A DNA stretch of 42,260 nucleotides, taken from JAWXTK01 sp044433645 (GTDB lineage Bacteria; Bacteroidota; Bacteroidia; Bacteroidales; Rikenellaceae). Within the stretch, counting starts at the first letter, position 1, and the number at the start of each line of letters is the position of its first letter. Location of the stretch: positions 1 through 42,260 of the forward strand of contig JAWXTK010000020.1 of assembly GCA_044433645.1 (NCBI GenBank), read 5' to 3'. A program made the translations under genes and the position numbers. The notes under the pieces were generated by a model. The model was given only the letters and a program-made list of their open reading frames with translations, made no database searches and was not told the DNA's origin. Shown one piece after another: positions 1-7,219 of the stretch.

Positions 1-49
1 CCTCTTTCGAGACATATCCTTTTTTGACATAAGGTGTGTATGTAGCCAT
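1..49 (-). CDS. N-terminal fragment of an unidentified gene, running off the left edge
   Basis: Only the first 16 codons are inside the window; the peptide reads MATYTPYVKKGYVSKE. It begins at an ATG that lies about 28 nt downstream of the predicted transcription start of a perfect Bacteroidota promoter, which supports it as a real start. Sixteen residues are too few to name a family. The nearby tRNA-like fragments make an integrase or another element-borne gene conceivable, but this is inference from context only. Confidence 0.45.
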   Translation of the reverse strand, partial: MATYTPYVKKGYVSKE

Positions 50-83
50 ATTATATTTTATTATTTGTGTTGCATCTGTGTTG

Positions 84-114
84 CAAATCTACGAAAATTA
101 TCGGAAACCACAAA
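84..114 (-). promoter_or_regulatory. Sigma-ABfr promoter for the left-edge gene
   Basis: On the minus strand there is TTTG (114-111), a 19-nt spacer, and TAGATTTG (91-84), an exact match to the Bacteroidota consensus TTTG-N19-TAnnTTTG. Two direct copies of TGTGTTGCA at 66-74 and 77-85 are spaced 11 bp apart, one helical turn. They cover the end of the -7 box and the expected start site, so they could be an operator. Confidence 0.7.
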
Positions 115-190
115 TCACCAGATCAAATAAAAAAGTATAACACTCTGATAACTAGCAATAAATATCAACAATAAAAATTACACTAAAATA

Positions 191-212
191 TCGAGAGTCC
201 CGTCCATACCGC
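191..212 (+). other. tRNA 3'-end-like fragment, possible attachment-site relic
   Basis: The sequence AGTCCCGTCCATACCGC (196-212) resembles the 3' half of a T arm followed by the 3' strand of an acceptor stem. A hairpin plus T-run follows immediately, as expected after a tRNA gene. The 5' part of a tRNA is missing. No cloverleaf can be folded here, so it is a fragment at best. Confidence 0.35.
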
Positions 213-249
213 AAAAAAGGAGTTAATACTAAAAGATTAGCTCCTTTTT
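213..249. terminator. Bidirectional intrinsic terminator
   Basis: The stem GGAGTTAAT/ATTAGCTCC (219-227 with 236-244; one G-U pair) has an 8-nt loop. It is flanked by six A on the left and five T on the right, so it can terminate transcripts from either side. It would end the leftward transcript of the two small membrane-protein genes. Confidence 0.7.
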
Positions 250-261
250 CGTTACATATAT

Positions 262-300
262 ATCACTCGAACCCGCGACCCCATTCGGGCGTAAGCCCAC
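262..300 (-). other. Second tRNA-like fragment (variable region plus T-arm 5' half)
   Basis: On the minus strand the sequence reads GGGGTCGCGGGTTCGAGT, which looks like the variable region, the 5' T-stem strand GCGGG and the T loop TTCGAGT. The matching 3' T-stem strand is absent and replaced by AT-rich sequence. A short GGGC/GCCC hairpin precedes it. A truncated tRNA copy left by an integration event is the simplest reading. Confidence 0.35.
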
Positions 301-311
301 AAAAAATATTC

Positions 312-686
312 TTATAATGCAAAAAGCATCAAAAGTAACCCAAGGACAAAACCTATACCCCAAATCCAGGTAAAGAACACCATTATTCTTTTGATTGTTA
401 GCATATCCTTTTCCATATTTGAGACTCTCTGCAAAGTTTTAGGAGGATTATATTTGCAAATTTCTGCATATTCCTCGTCTGTAACATCAATAGGAAATTT
501 CTTTGTCATGAAAAATTTTTCCTTTACTGGATCATATTCTGCATCAAAAGGGATAGCGTCATTCGTGCATTCAACTTTTGTCGTTTTTGATTCGTCAATA
601 AGACCCAAAGAAACCAAATGGGCATCGCGTTTTTCTAGTTCAAGTGCTTTTACTTCTTGAAAATACTGTACTAATTTTGGATCCAT
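312..686 (-). CDS. Small membrane-anchored protein of unknown function, paralog 1
   Basis: This is a 124-residue protein with a hydrophilic N-terminal part and one C-terminal hydrophobic segment (about 103-123) that ends four polar-free residues from the stop, suggesting a tail-anchored topology. It is clearly related to the next upstream gene: both begin MDPKL and both contain the block IDVTDEEYAEICKY. The region upstream of the start is identical to that of the paralog over 64 bp. I do not recognise the family and assign no function. Confidence 0.75.
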   Translation of the reverse strand: MDPKLVQYFQEVKALELEKRDAHLVSLGLIDESKTTKVECTNDAIPFDAEYDPVKEKFFMTKKFPIDVTDEEYAEICKYNPPKTLQRVSNMEKDMLTIKRIMVFFTWIWGIGFVLGLLLMLFAL

Positions 687-734
687 AGTTTTATTTTAAG
701 GACTTATATGCTCATTCCTTAGCTCGGCTTTAAT
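671..734. repeat. 64-bp direct repeat, copy 1 (start codon and upstream region of paralog 1)
   Basis: This is identical over 64 bp to 1265-1328, with a period of 594 bp. It covers the first codons and about 48 bp upstream of the ATG of each paralog. The identity exceeds that of the coding regions, which suggests recent duplication or gene conversion of the 5' control region. Confidence 0.9.
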
Positions 735-764
735 TGATTGAATACTTCAAAATATTATCTATAC

Positions 765-1280
765 CTAATCTTTTAGCGATGTTTTATTTTTAAGAGATAA
801 AGAAATTTGTATTACTACCTGACAAAAAGCATATACAAGTACAGATGTAAGCATAGTTGCTAAACCGTAAGCTAATATTTCGGGATGAAAAACTTCTTCG
901 TATCTAGAATAACGTACACCAACTTGTTCTTGAGAGGAGCACATGCCAATTATAATGAGTCCTCCTAGCAGGCCAACCCAAAGAAATATTTTTGATAATG
1001 TGTTTAATAATCGTTCTCTTTTTAGAAGTTCAGAGGTGCTAGGGCTTCCGTATTTGCAAATTTCAGCATACTCCTCGTCTGTGACATCAATAGCTGCTTT
1101 ATCTGTATAATATCGCTTGCTTACGCTGTCGTATATACTGCCTTTGAATTCCTTTTTAGCATAAATTGGACTAGCTTTTTTAGTATTATCCGTCAGGCCT
1201 AACAGTCTTAGATGATTATTGCGTTGTTCGCGTTCTGCGCATTCTGCGATTTCTAAATACTTTTCTAATTTTGGATCCAT
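765..1280 (-). CDS. Small membrane protein of unknown function, paralog 2
   Basis: This 171-residue relative of the downstream gene begins MDPKLEKYLEIAE and carries the same IDVTDEEYAEICKY block at about 73-86. It has two predicted membrane segments (about 97-116 and 136-158) where paralog 1 has one, so the C-terminal halves have diverged or been extended. It lies 78 bp upstream of paralog 1 on the same strand. No catalytic motif is visible. A gene duplication followed by divergence of the membrane part is the best description. Confidence 0.75.
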   Translation of the reverse strand: MDPKLEKYLEIAECAEREQRNNHLRLLGLTDNTKKASPIYAKKEFKGSIYDSVSKRYYTDKAAIDVTDEEYAEICKYGSPSTSELLKRERLLNTLSKIFLWVGLLGGLIIIGMCSSQEQVGVRYSRYEEVFHPEILAYGLATMLTSVLVYAFCQVVIQISLSLKNKTSLKD

Positions 1281-1328
1281 AGTTTTATTTTAAGGACTTA
1301 TATGCTCATTCCTTAGCTCGGCTTTAAT
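1265..1328. repeat. 64-bp direct repeat, copy 2 (start codon and upstream region of paralog 2)
   Basis: This is an exact copy of 671-734. Downstream of it on the plus strand the two copies diverge at once (TTGATTG versus GGGTTAA), which marks the edge of the duplicated unit. Confidence 0.9.
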
Positions 1329-1393
1329 GGGTTAACGAGTAATAAAGATACAAATAAATCGCCTAAAACAAAACTACCCTACATAATTTTTTA

Positions 1394-1401
1394 TATCTTT
1401 G
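1394..1401 (+). promoter_or_regulatory. -7 box of the sulfatase promoter
   Basis: TATCTTTG matches TAnnTTTG exactly and lies 28 bp before the sulfatase ATG. No good TTG is found 19 nt upstream, so the promoter may be weak or activator-dependent. Confidence 0.5.
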
Positions 1402-1429
1402 TTAGAGCTCACATTAAAATTACATATAA

Positions 1430-2824
1430 ATGAAAACTAGATTAATAGCAGGAATATCTCTTTTAGCACATCCACTCGCAGGCATAGCTTACGAAAAACC
1501 CGATATTATTTACATTCTAGCTGATGATTTAGGCTTTGCTGATGTTGGATTTAATGGCAGCGACATTCAAACCCCAAACCTTGATAGAATAGCTCGCCAA
1601 GGTGTTCAGCTTAATAATTATTACGTTTGCCCTGTGAGTTCACCTACACGCGCAGGACTTATGACAGGTCGCTACCCCATACATTTTGGCATGATGCGAG
1701 CAGTTGTTAAACCCGATCTTAATTTTGGGGTTGATACGAACGAAGAAATGTTACCCGAAATGCTAGCTAAGGCGGGTTATGACTACCGTGGAGCATTTGG
1801 CAAGTGGCACTTAGGTCACCACCAAACTAAGTGGTTGCCTCATAACAGAGGATTTACTCAATTCATAGGTTGCTACAATGGTGCAATAGACTACTTCAAA
1901 AAAACACGTAATAAAACACCAGATTGGCACCACAACGGCAAACCACTCAAGGAGGCAGGCTACTCGACAGACCTTATAGGTCAGCACACCGTAGAATTTA
2001 TCGAAAGCGTGCCTAAGGACAAGCCCTACTTTGCTTACGTAGCATTTAATGCGCCTCATGCCCCCTTTGATGCCAAGCCTGAAGATATTGCCAAATATCC
2101 TAATATAGAGGACAAGAAAAAGAGATATGCGGCCATGGTTGACTGTATGGACCAAAACATAGGTAAGATATTAGAAGCCGCAGAAAAACGAGGTAATTTA
2201 GATAATACCTTCATAGTATTTAGCTCCGACAATGGAGGGGTTAAAGCTATTGCAAATAACGGATTAATGCGTAGTGGCAAGACCTACACTTATGAGGGAG
2301 GAATACGTGTCGCAGCGTGTGCTATGTGGGAAAAAGGAGGAATCACTGGAGGTAAGATTATCCGCGAGCGCATGGGCTACATTGATATGTTCCCAACATT
2401 TAAACACGTAGCCTATAACGGCAAAAAAATGCCTAAGGCTAAGAATCCTTTAGACGGTGAGAATGTACTTGATCTAATGAAGGGCAAAAAACGCACAAAA
2501 GACCGTATTTGGTTCAGTTATCTTGACTATGACAGCAAGACTAAGACTGAGCGTTTAGGCGTAAATTATGGGGATTGGAAACTTGTTGTAATGCGTCCTG
2601 CCCCTGACAATAATAAGCCAGGTGTGGCGACAGTATGTGAGTTGTTTAAATTAGACGATAAAAACCAGGAAGTAACAGTTGTTGAGAACAAGGAAATGGA
2701 GGCTAAGTTGCTTAAGAGCTTGGAGGAATTTTTGAGTGACAATAAGCAAAAGAAACAAGTTGGAAGGTCTGGCGATGGCATTAAGGGCTTTAAGCCCGAG
2801 CCTGATTGGGAGCCAACTAGGTAG
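1430..2824 (+). CDS. Arylsulfatase-family sulfatase (serine type)
   Basis: This 464-residue hydrolase would cleave sulfate esters, probably from sulfated glycans. Residues 1-20 form a signal peptide, so it acts in the periplasm or outside. The metal-binding aspartates are in ILADDLGFADVG (D32, D33). The signature SSPTRAGLMTG (70-80) fits the sulfatase consensus with serine at the catalytic position (S70), which needs oxidation to formylglycine by an anaerobic radical SAM maturase (anSME). GKWHLGHH and SSDNGG supply further conserved residues. No maturase, glycosidase or SusC/D pair lies nearby, so the substrate cannot be inferred. It has its own promoter-like -7 box and ends at a shared terminator. 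Confidence 0.93.
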   Translation: MKTRLIAGISLLAHPLAGIAYEKPDIIYILADDLGFADVGFNGSDIQTPNLDRIARQGVQLNNYYVCPVSSPTRAGLMTGRYPIHFGMMRAVVKPDLNFGVDTNEEMLPEMLAKAGYDYRGAFGKWHLGHHQTKWLPHNRGFTQFIGCYNGAIDYFKKTRNKTPDWHHNGKPLKEAGYSTDLIGQHTVEFIESVPKDKPYFAYVAFNAPHAPFDAKPEDIAKYPNIEDKKKRYAAMVDCMDQNIGKILEAAEKRGNLDNTFIVFSSDNGGVKAIANNGLMRSGKTYTYEGGIRVAACAMWEKGGITGGKIIRERMGYIDMFPTFKHVAYNGKKMPKAKNPLDGENVLDLMKGKKRTKDRIWFSYLDYDSKTKTERLGVNYGDWKLVVMRPAPDNNKPGVATVCELFKLDDKNQEVTVVENKEMEAKLLKSLEEFLSDNKQKKQVGRSGDGIKGFKPEPDWEPTR

Positions 2825-2844
2825 AGTTATAAATTATAAGTTAT

Positions 2845-2886
2845 AAAAAAAAAGAACGGCGCTCCCAAAAAGGAACGCCGTTTTCT
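2845..2886. terminator. Bidirectional terminator between the sulfatase gene and rplQ
   Basis: The stem AACGGCG/CGCCGTT (2855-2861 with 2876-2882) has A-rich sequence on the left and T-rich on the right. It sits between two convergent genes and can serve both. Confidence 0.85.
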
Positions 2887-2909
2887 TATCGAAATAAAAA
2901 ACCTTAAAA

Positions 2910-3506
2910 TTAAGATTTTTTAGATGCTGCAGATTTTGCAACCACTTTTTTAGCACCTGATACTTTAGGAGCTGCTGTACGTGGAGCACTTGGTTTAGCT
3001 GTTTTTTTAGCTGCTGGTTTAGCCTTTACAGCCTCAGCACCTTCAACTACAACTGCGTCTTCAACTACTGCGTCAGCTTTTTTAGCTGTGCTGCGGCTAC
3101 GACGAGTTTTAGCTTTTTCAGCAACTTGAACTTCTTTACCGTAAGTTTCGTTGAAGTCAACTAGCTCGATAAAACACATTTCAGCTGCATCTCCCAAACG
3201 GAAACCAGTTTTAAGGATACGAGTGTAACCTCCTGGGCGTTCTGCAATAGCTGGAGCTATTACACGGAAAAGTTCTGCTGTAGCCTCTTTGTCTTTAAGG
3301 TAGCTAAATGCTGTACGACGAGAGTGCGTTGTGTCTAATTTTGATTTTGTGATAACTGGCTCAATATACATACGCAAAGCTTTAGCTTTAGCAAGCGTAG
3401 TATTGATTCTCTTGTGCATAATAAGAGAAGTAGCCATGTTCGCAAGCATAGCCTTGCGATGTGAAGCCTGACGGCCTAGGTGATTAAATTTTTTGTTATG
3501 TCTCAT
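2910..3506 (-). CDS. rplQ: 50S ribosomal protein L17 with long C-terminal tail
   Basis: L17 binds 23S rRNA near the exit tunnel. The first 115 or so residues are the conserved domain (MRHNKKFNHLGRQASHRKAM, then GGYTRILKTGFRLGDAAEMC). The rest, to residue 198, is an Ala/Lys/Val-rich, probably disordered, basic tail with low sequence complexity. Such extensions are known in Bacteroidota L17. It is the last gene of the operon, 2 bp after rpoA, and is followed by a strong terminator. Confidence 0.97.
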   Translation of the reverse strand: MRHNKKFNHLGRQASHRKAMLANMATSLIMHKRINTTLAKAKALRMYIEPVITKSKLDTTHSRRTAFSYLKDKEATAELFRVIAPAIAERPGGYTRILKTGFRLGDAAEMCFIELVDFNETYGKEVQVAEKAKTRRSRSTAKKADAVVEDAVVVEGAEAVKAKPAAKKTAKPSAPRTAAPKVSGAKKVVAKSAASKKS

Positions 3507-3508
3507 GA

Positions 3509-4501
3509 TTAATCCTTATCAAGTTTGTAGATTGAAACATCCATACCGAAATGGAGGTTTAATGAAGTAAGCAAATCGTCAAGCTCAGTTAGTGACTTCT
3601 TACCAAAGTTTCTGAATTTCAACAAATCATTTCTGTTGAAACGCACCAAATCACCTACTGTGTCAACCTCAGCTGCTTTTAAGCAGTTAAGCGCACGTAC
3701 AGATAAGTCTTGGTCAGAAAGCTTAGTTTTAAGTAATTGACGCATGTGCAATACATCTTCATCAAATTCTTCTGCTGAGTTACTTTCTTCCATGTTCAAT
3801 GTAATTTTCTCGTCTGAGAACAACATGAAGTGGTGGATAAGAATCTTAGCAGCCTCTTTTAACGCTTCTTTTGGATGAATTGAACCGTCCGTAGTAATCT
3901 CCAAGTTAAGCTTTTCGTAATCCGTTTTTTGCTCAACACGATAGTTTTCAACCGAAAACTTAACGTTTTTTATAGGTGTGTGAATAGAATCTATTGGCAA
4001 TAGACCAAACTCAGCATCAGCAGGGCGATTTTCATCAGAAGGCACATAACCACGTCCCTTACCAATAGTCAAATCAAACTGAACTTTTGTTTCTGGAGTT
4101 AATCTACAAATAACCAATTCAGGATTCAATACCTTAAAATTTGTCAAAAAATTAGAGATGTAGCCGGCAGTCAGTTCGCTTTGTCCTGCAACGTTAACAG
4201 TAACTTTTTCGCTGTCTACGTTATCTACAGTTCTTATAAAGCGCACTTGCTTTAGGTTAAGAATAATGTCAATCATCCCTTCCATCACACCGGGGATAGC
4301 GGCAAACTCGTGATCGACACCCCCAACTTTAACAGTTGTAATCGCGTATCCTTCCAAAGATGAAAGCAAGATGCGACGTAGGGCATTGCCGACAGTCATA
4401 CCAAAACCCGGCTCTAACGGACGGAATTCAAATTTTCCGAAGTTAGACGTTGATTCAAGCATGATGACCTTTTCAGGTTTCTGGAATGCTAATATTGCCA
4501 T
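3509..4501 (-). CDS. rpoA: DNA-directed RNA polymerase subunit alpha
   Basis: Alpha dimerises to scaffold RNA polymerase assembly, and its C-terminal domain contacts DNA and activators. The N-terminal domain (about 1-230) shows GFGMTVGNALRRILLSSLEG, a hallmark of the dimer interface. The C-terminal domain (about 255-330) contains the HhH-like SVRALNCLKAAEVDTVGDLV and NFGKKSLTELDDLL. The length of 330 is normal. It sits between rpsD and rplQ, the standard order. Confidence 0.98.
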   Translation of the reverse strand: MAILAFQKPEKVIMLESTSNFGKFEFRPLEPGFGMTVGNALRRILLSSLEGYAITTVKVGGVDHEFAAIPGVMEGMIDIILNLKQVRFIRTVDNVDSEKVTVNVAGQSELTAGYISNFLTNFKVLNPELVICRLTPETKVQFDLTIGKGRGYVPSDENRPADAEFGLLPIDSIHTPIKNVKFSVENYRVEQKTDYEKLNLEITTDGSIHPKEALKEAAKILIHHFMLFSDEKITLNMEESNSAEEFDEDVLHMRQLLKTKLSDQDLSVRALNCLKAAEVDTVGDLVRFNRNDLLKFRNFGKKSLTELDDLLTSLNLHFGMDVSIYKLDKD

Positions 4502-4530
4502 AATTATGCTACTTTTTAATTTAATTATTA

Positions 4531-5139
4531 CTACTTAGAGTACAATTCGACGATTAGTTGCTCTTTGATGTTTTCTGGAATATCTTCTCTGTCAGGTCTT
4601 TGCATAAATTTACCTGTCATAGATGCTTGATCCCACTCCAACCAAGAGTAACGGCTTTTTGAGCCACCAATCAAAGAGTCAGTGATAACCTCTAGTGATT
4701 TAGATTTCTCACGTACAGACACTACATCACCAACTTTTAGTTCGTAAGATGGAATGTTTAGCACTGAACCGTTCACTGTAATGTGACGGTGAGAAACCAA
4801 TTGACGGGCTGCTGCACGCGAAGGAGCGATTCCTAGACGGTAAACAACATTGTCAAGACGGCACTCAAGAAGTTTTAGCAAGTTCTCACCTGTGATACCA
4901 CCGATACGAGCTGCTTCTTCAAATGTTCTACGGAATTGTTTCTCCAACAAACCGTAAGTTGCTTTAGCTTTTTGTTTTTCAGTAAGCTGAACACCATATT
5001 CAGATACTTTTTTACGTTTACGAGCTAAACCGTGTTGTCCTGGAGGATAATTTTTCTTTTCAAGAACTTTATCTGCTCCAAAGATTGCTTCGCCAAATTT
5101 TCTGGCGATTTTGCTTTTTGGTCCTATATATTTTCCCAT
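4531..5139 (-). CDS. rpsD: 30S ribosomal protein S4
   Basis: S4 is a primary 16S rRNA-binding protein that nucleates assembly of the 30S body. The 202-residue sequence starts MGKYIGPKSKIARKFGE and lacks the N-terminal zinc cysteines, so it is the zinc-free form. An S4 RNA-binding domain is visible as CRLDNVVYRLGIAPSRAAARQ near residues 92-112. The gap to rpsK (77 bp) is larger than elsewhere in the operon, but no separate promoter could be identified in it. Confidence 0.98.
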   Translation of the reverse strand: MGKYIGPKSKIARKFGEAIFGADKVLEKKNYPPGQHGLARKRKKVSEYGVQLTEKQKAKATYGLLEKQFRRTFEEAARIGGITGENLLKLLECRLDNVVYRLGIAPSRAAARQLVSHRHITVNGSVLNIPSYELKVGDVVSVREKSKSLEVITDSLIGGSKSRYSWLEWDQASMTGKFMQRPDREDIPENIKEQLIVELYSK

Positions 5140-5216
5140 TGTATTATTCGTTTATTGCTTTTAATAATTTTTGTTACTTTCCTAAATAATGCGACTAAAC
5201 CTTATTCGCCTAAAGA

Positions 5217-5606
5217 TTAGACTCTACGACGGTTAGGTGGGCGACATCCATTGTGTGGAAGTGGTGTAACATCAATGATTTCAAGCACTTCAATACCAGC
5301 TCCATTGATCGTACGAATCGCTGATTCACGACCAGAACCTGGACCTTTAACATAAACTTTTACTTTACGCAAGCCTAAATCATAGGCTACTTTAGCGCAA
5401 TCTTGTGAAGCCATTTGAGATGCGTAAGGTGTGTTCTTTTTAGAACCACGGAAACCCATCTTACCAGCTGAACTCCAAGAGATTACATCACCATTAGCAT
5501 TTGTAAGCGTGATGATAACGTTGTTGAAAGTAGAGTGTACGTGAGCCATACCTTGAGCCTCAACTTTAACAACTTTCTTTTTAACTGTTCCAGTTTTTTT
5601 TGCCAT
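5217..5606 (-). CDS. rpsK: 30S ribosomal protein S11
   Basis: S11 lies on the 30S platform near the E site. The 129-residue protein has the family core HVHSTFNNVIITLTNANGD and GPGSGRESAIRTI, and ends with the conserved NGCRPPNRRRV. It follows rpsM by 11 bp, so the two are probably translated from one message with linked initiation. Confidence 0.98.
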   Translation of the reverse strand: MAKKTGTVKKKVVKVEAQGMAHVHSTFNNVIITLTNANGDVISWSSAGKMGFRGSKKNTPYASQMASQDCAKVAYDLGLRKVKVYVKGPGSGRESAIRTINGAGIEVLEIIDVTPLPHNGCRPPNRRRV

Positions 5607-5617
5607 AACTCTACTTA

Positions 5618-5998
5618 TTACTTAGTTGCTTTTTTCTTGTTTGCTATTGTTTTCTTACGTCCTTTGCGAGTACGAGCGTTATTTTTTGTGCTCTGTCCTC
5701 TAACAGGAAGACCCAAACGGTGACGGATACCACGGTAACAACCGATGTCCATCAAGCGTTTGATGTTCAATTGAACTACTGAACGGCATTCACCTTCTAC
5801 AAGGATGCCTGATTCTGCGATTGCTCCACGAATTGCAGCGATATCATCATCACTCCAATCTTGAACTTTTGTATCGCAGCTAACTCCTGCTGAAGCAAGA
5901 ATTTTCTCAGAAGTGCTACGTCCTATACCATAAATATAAGTTAGTCCGATAACACCACGTTTATTATTTGGTAAATCTACACCTACTATACGTGCCAT
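5618..5998 (-). CDS. rpsM: 30S ribosomal protein S13
   Basis: S13 sits in the 30S head and contacts the P-site tRNA and the B1 bridges to the 50S. The 126-residue protein begins MARIVGVDLPNNKRGVIGL, has the helix-turn region IYGIGRSTSEKIL, and ends in a basic C-terminal tail (RTRKGRKKTIANKKKATK) that reaches toward the decoding site. The order rpmJ-rpsM-rpsK-rpsD is the usual one. Confidence 0.98.
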   Translation of the reverse strand: MARIVGVDLPNNKRGVIGLTYIYGIGRSTSEKILASAGVSCDTKVQDWSDDDIAAIRGAIAESGILVEGECRSVVQLNIKRLMDIGCYRGIRHRLGLPVRGQSTKNNARTRKGRKKTIANKKKATK

Positions 5999-6036
5999 AA
6001 ATTAATTTTGTTTTAAAATTTTAGCTTCAAAAGGTA

Positions 6037-6153
6037 TTAACCTTGACGCATTTTAAATTTAGGATTCTTTTTGCAAATTACATAAAGTCTGCCTTTACGT
6101 TTAACGATTTTGCAATCCTCACTTCTTTTTTTGATTGATGTTCTAACTTTCAT
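6037..6153 (-). CDS. rpmJ: 50S ribosomal protein L36 (cysteine-poor form)
   Basis: A 38-residue open frame between infA and rpsM encodes MKVRTSIKKRSEDCKIVKRK and ends KFKMRQG. Of the four zinc ligands of classical L36 only C14 and C27 remain; position 11 is serine and position 33 is phenylalanine, so zinc binding is unlikely. Position, length and sequence all fit L36, a small 50S subunit protein. Confidence 0.95.
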   Translation of the reverse strand: MKVRTSIKKRSEDCKIVKRKGRLYVICKKNPKFKMRQG

Positions 6154-6171
6154 TTTTAAGACATCTAAATG

Positions 6172-6390
6172 TTATTTATACCTGAAAGATATTCTACCTT
6201 TTGATAAATCATAAGGTGACATCTCTACTTTAACTTTATCTCCTGGCAAAATTTTGATATAGTGCATCCTCATTTTACCTGAGATATGTGCAGTGATTAT
6301 GTGGCCGTTGTCTAGTTCAACCCTAAACATAGCGTTTGACAACGCTTCTATAATTACACCGTCTTTTTCAATTGCAGTTTGTTTAGCCAT
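6172..6390 (-). CDS. infA: Translation initiation factor IF-1
   Basis: IF-1 blocks the A site during 30S initiation. The 72-residue protein is a single OB-fold: KDGVIIEALSNAMFRVELDNGH, then KMRMHYIKILPGDKVKVEMSPYDLSKGRISFRYK. Full length is the family norm. It lies 8 bp downstream of map, a common pairing. Confidence 0.98.
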   Translation of the reverse strand: MAKQTAIEKDGVIIEALSNAMFRVELDNGHIITAHISGKMRMHYIKILPGDKVKVEMSPYDLSKGRISFRYK

Positions 6391-6398
6391 AAAAATTA

Positions 6399-7172
6399 TT
6401 ATTCTTTTAATGCAGCTTCAACTATACTTAAATCAGTTAGTACATCGGGCCCCTTTTTTGTGATTGCTACTGCAACCTCAAAGTGTGCCGATGGTTTTCT
6501 GTCTCTAGTTCTCACAGTCCAACCATCATTCTCGAATACTATTTGTTTTGCTCCCATATTTATCATTGGTTCAATACATAGAACCATCCCCTCTTTTAAT
6601 AGGGGCCCACGTCCTCGTTGTCCGTAATTTGGTACTTCCGGTTTCTCGTGCATTTCACGACCCAAACCATGGCCAACTAATTCTCTAACTACTGAGAATC
6701 CGTGCTTTTCTGCATGCTCTTGCACAGCGTAAGATATATCGCCAACGCGATTACCTATTATTGCTTGTGCGACACCCTTATATAGAGCCTCTTTGGTCAC
6801 CTTGGCAAGTTCTGCCACAGATGGAGAGATTTCTCCCACAGCGAAGGAATAAGCGCTGTCACCATAGAACCCCTTTAGAATTGTGCCACAATCTACTGAA
6901 ACAAAATCTCCTTCTTTAAGTACATAATTTGAAGGTATACCGTGTACTACTTGTTCGTTAACCGAAATACAAAGTGTAGCTGGAAAACCTCCATAACCCA
7001 AAAAACCTGGAACAGCACCATGTGAACGAATAAAATCTTCGGCGATAGTGTCTAACTGTTTAGTTGTGATGCCTGGTCTAATATTGCGACCCACCTCAGC
7101 TAAAGTCTCACTCACCAAGAGATTATTTTCTCTCATGATTTCAATTTCCTCTGCGTTTTTTAAGTGTATCAT
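6399..7172 (-). CDS. map: Methionine aminopeptidase, type I
   Basis: This enzyme removes the initiator methionine from new proteins. The 257-residue pita-bread fold shows all five metal ligands: D94, D105, H168, E201 and E232, plus the substrate-contacting H77. There is no N-terminal extension, as in class Ia/short bacterial enzymes. It sits between secY and infA in the operon, which couples protein maturation with ribosome and translocon production. Confidence 0.97.
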   Translation of the reverse strand: MIHLKNAEEIEIMRENNLLVSETLAEVGRNIRPGITTKQLDTIAEDFIRSHGAVPGFLGYGGFPATLCISVNEQVVHGIPSNYVLKEGDFVSVDCGTILKGFYGDSAYSFAVGEISPSVAELAKVTKEALYKGVAQAIIGNRVGDISYAVQEHAEKHGFSVVRELVGHGLGREMHEKPEVPNYGQRGRGPLLKEGMVLCIEPMINMGAKQIVFENDGWTVRTRDRKPSAHFEVAVAITKKGPDVLTDLSIVEAALKE

Positions 7173-7219
7173 CTTTAAAGTTAAAGCTTGAGTGCTATTT
7201 TTACGTATCTAAATTATAA

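Noticed and set aside
250..310. Complete tRNA gene
   Set aside because: Only the variable region and half of a T arm are present; no acceptor stem, D arm or anticodon arm can be folded.
671..1328. Insertion-sequence ends
   Set aside because: The 64-bp repeats are direct, contain the starts of two paralogous genes and enclose no transposase; a gene duplication explains them.
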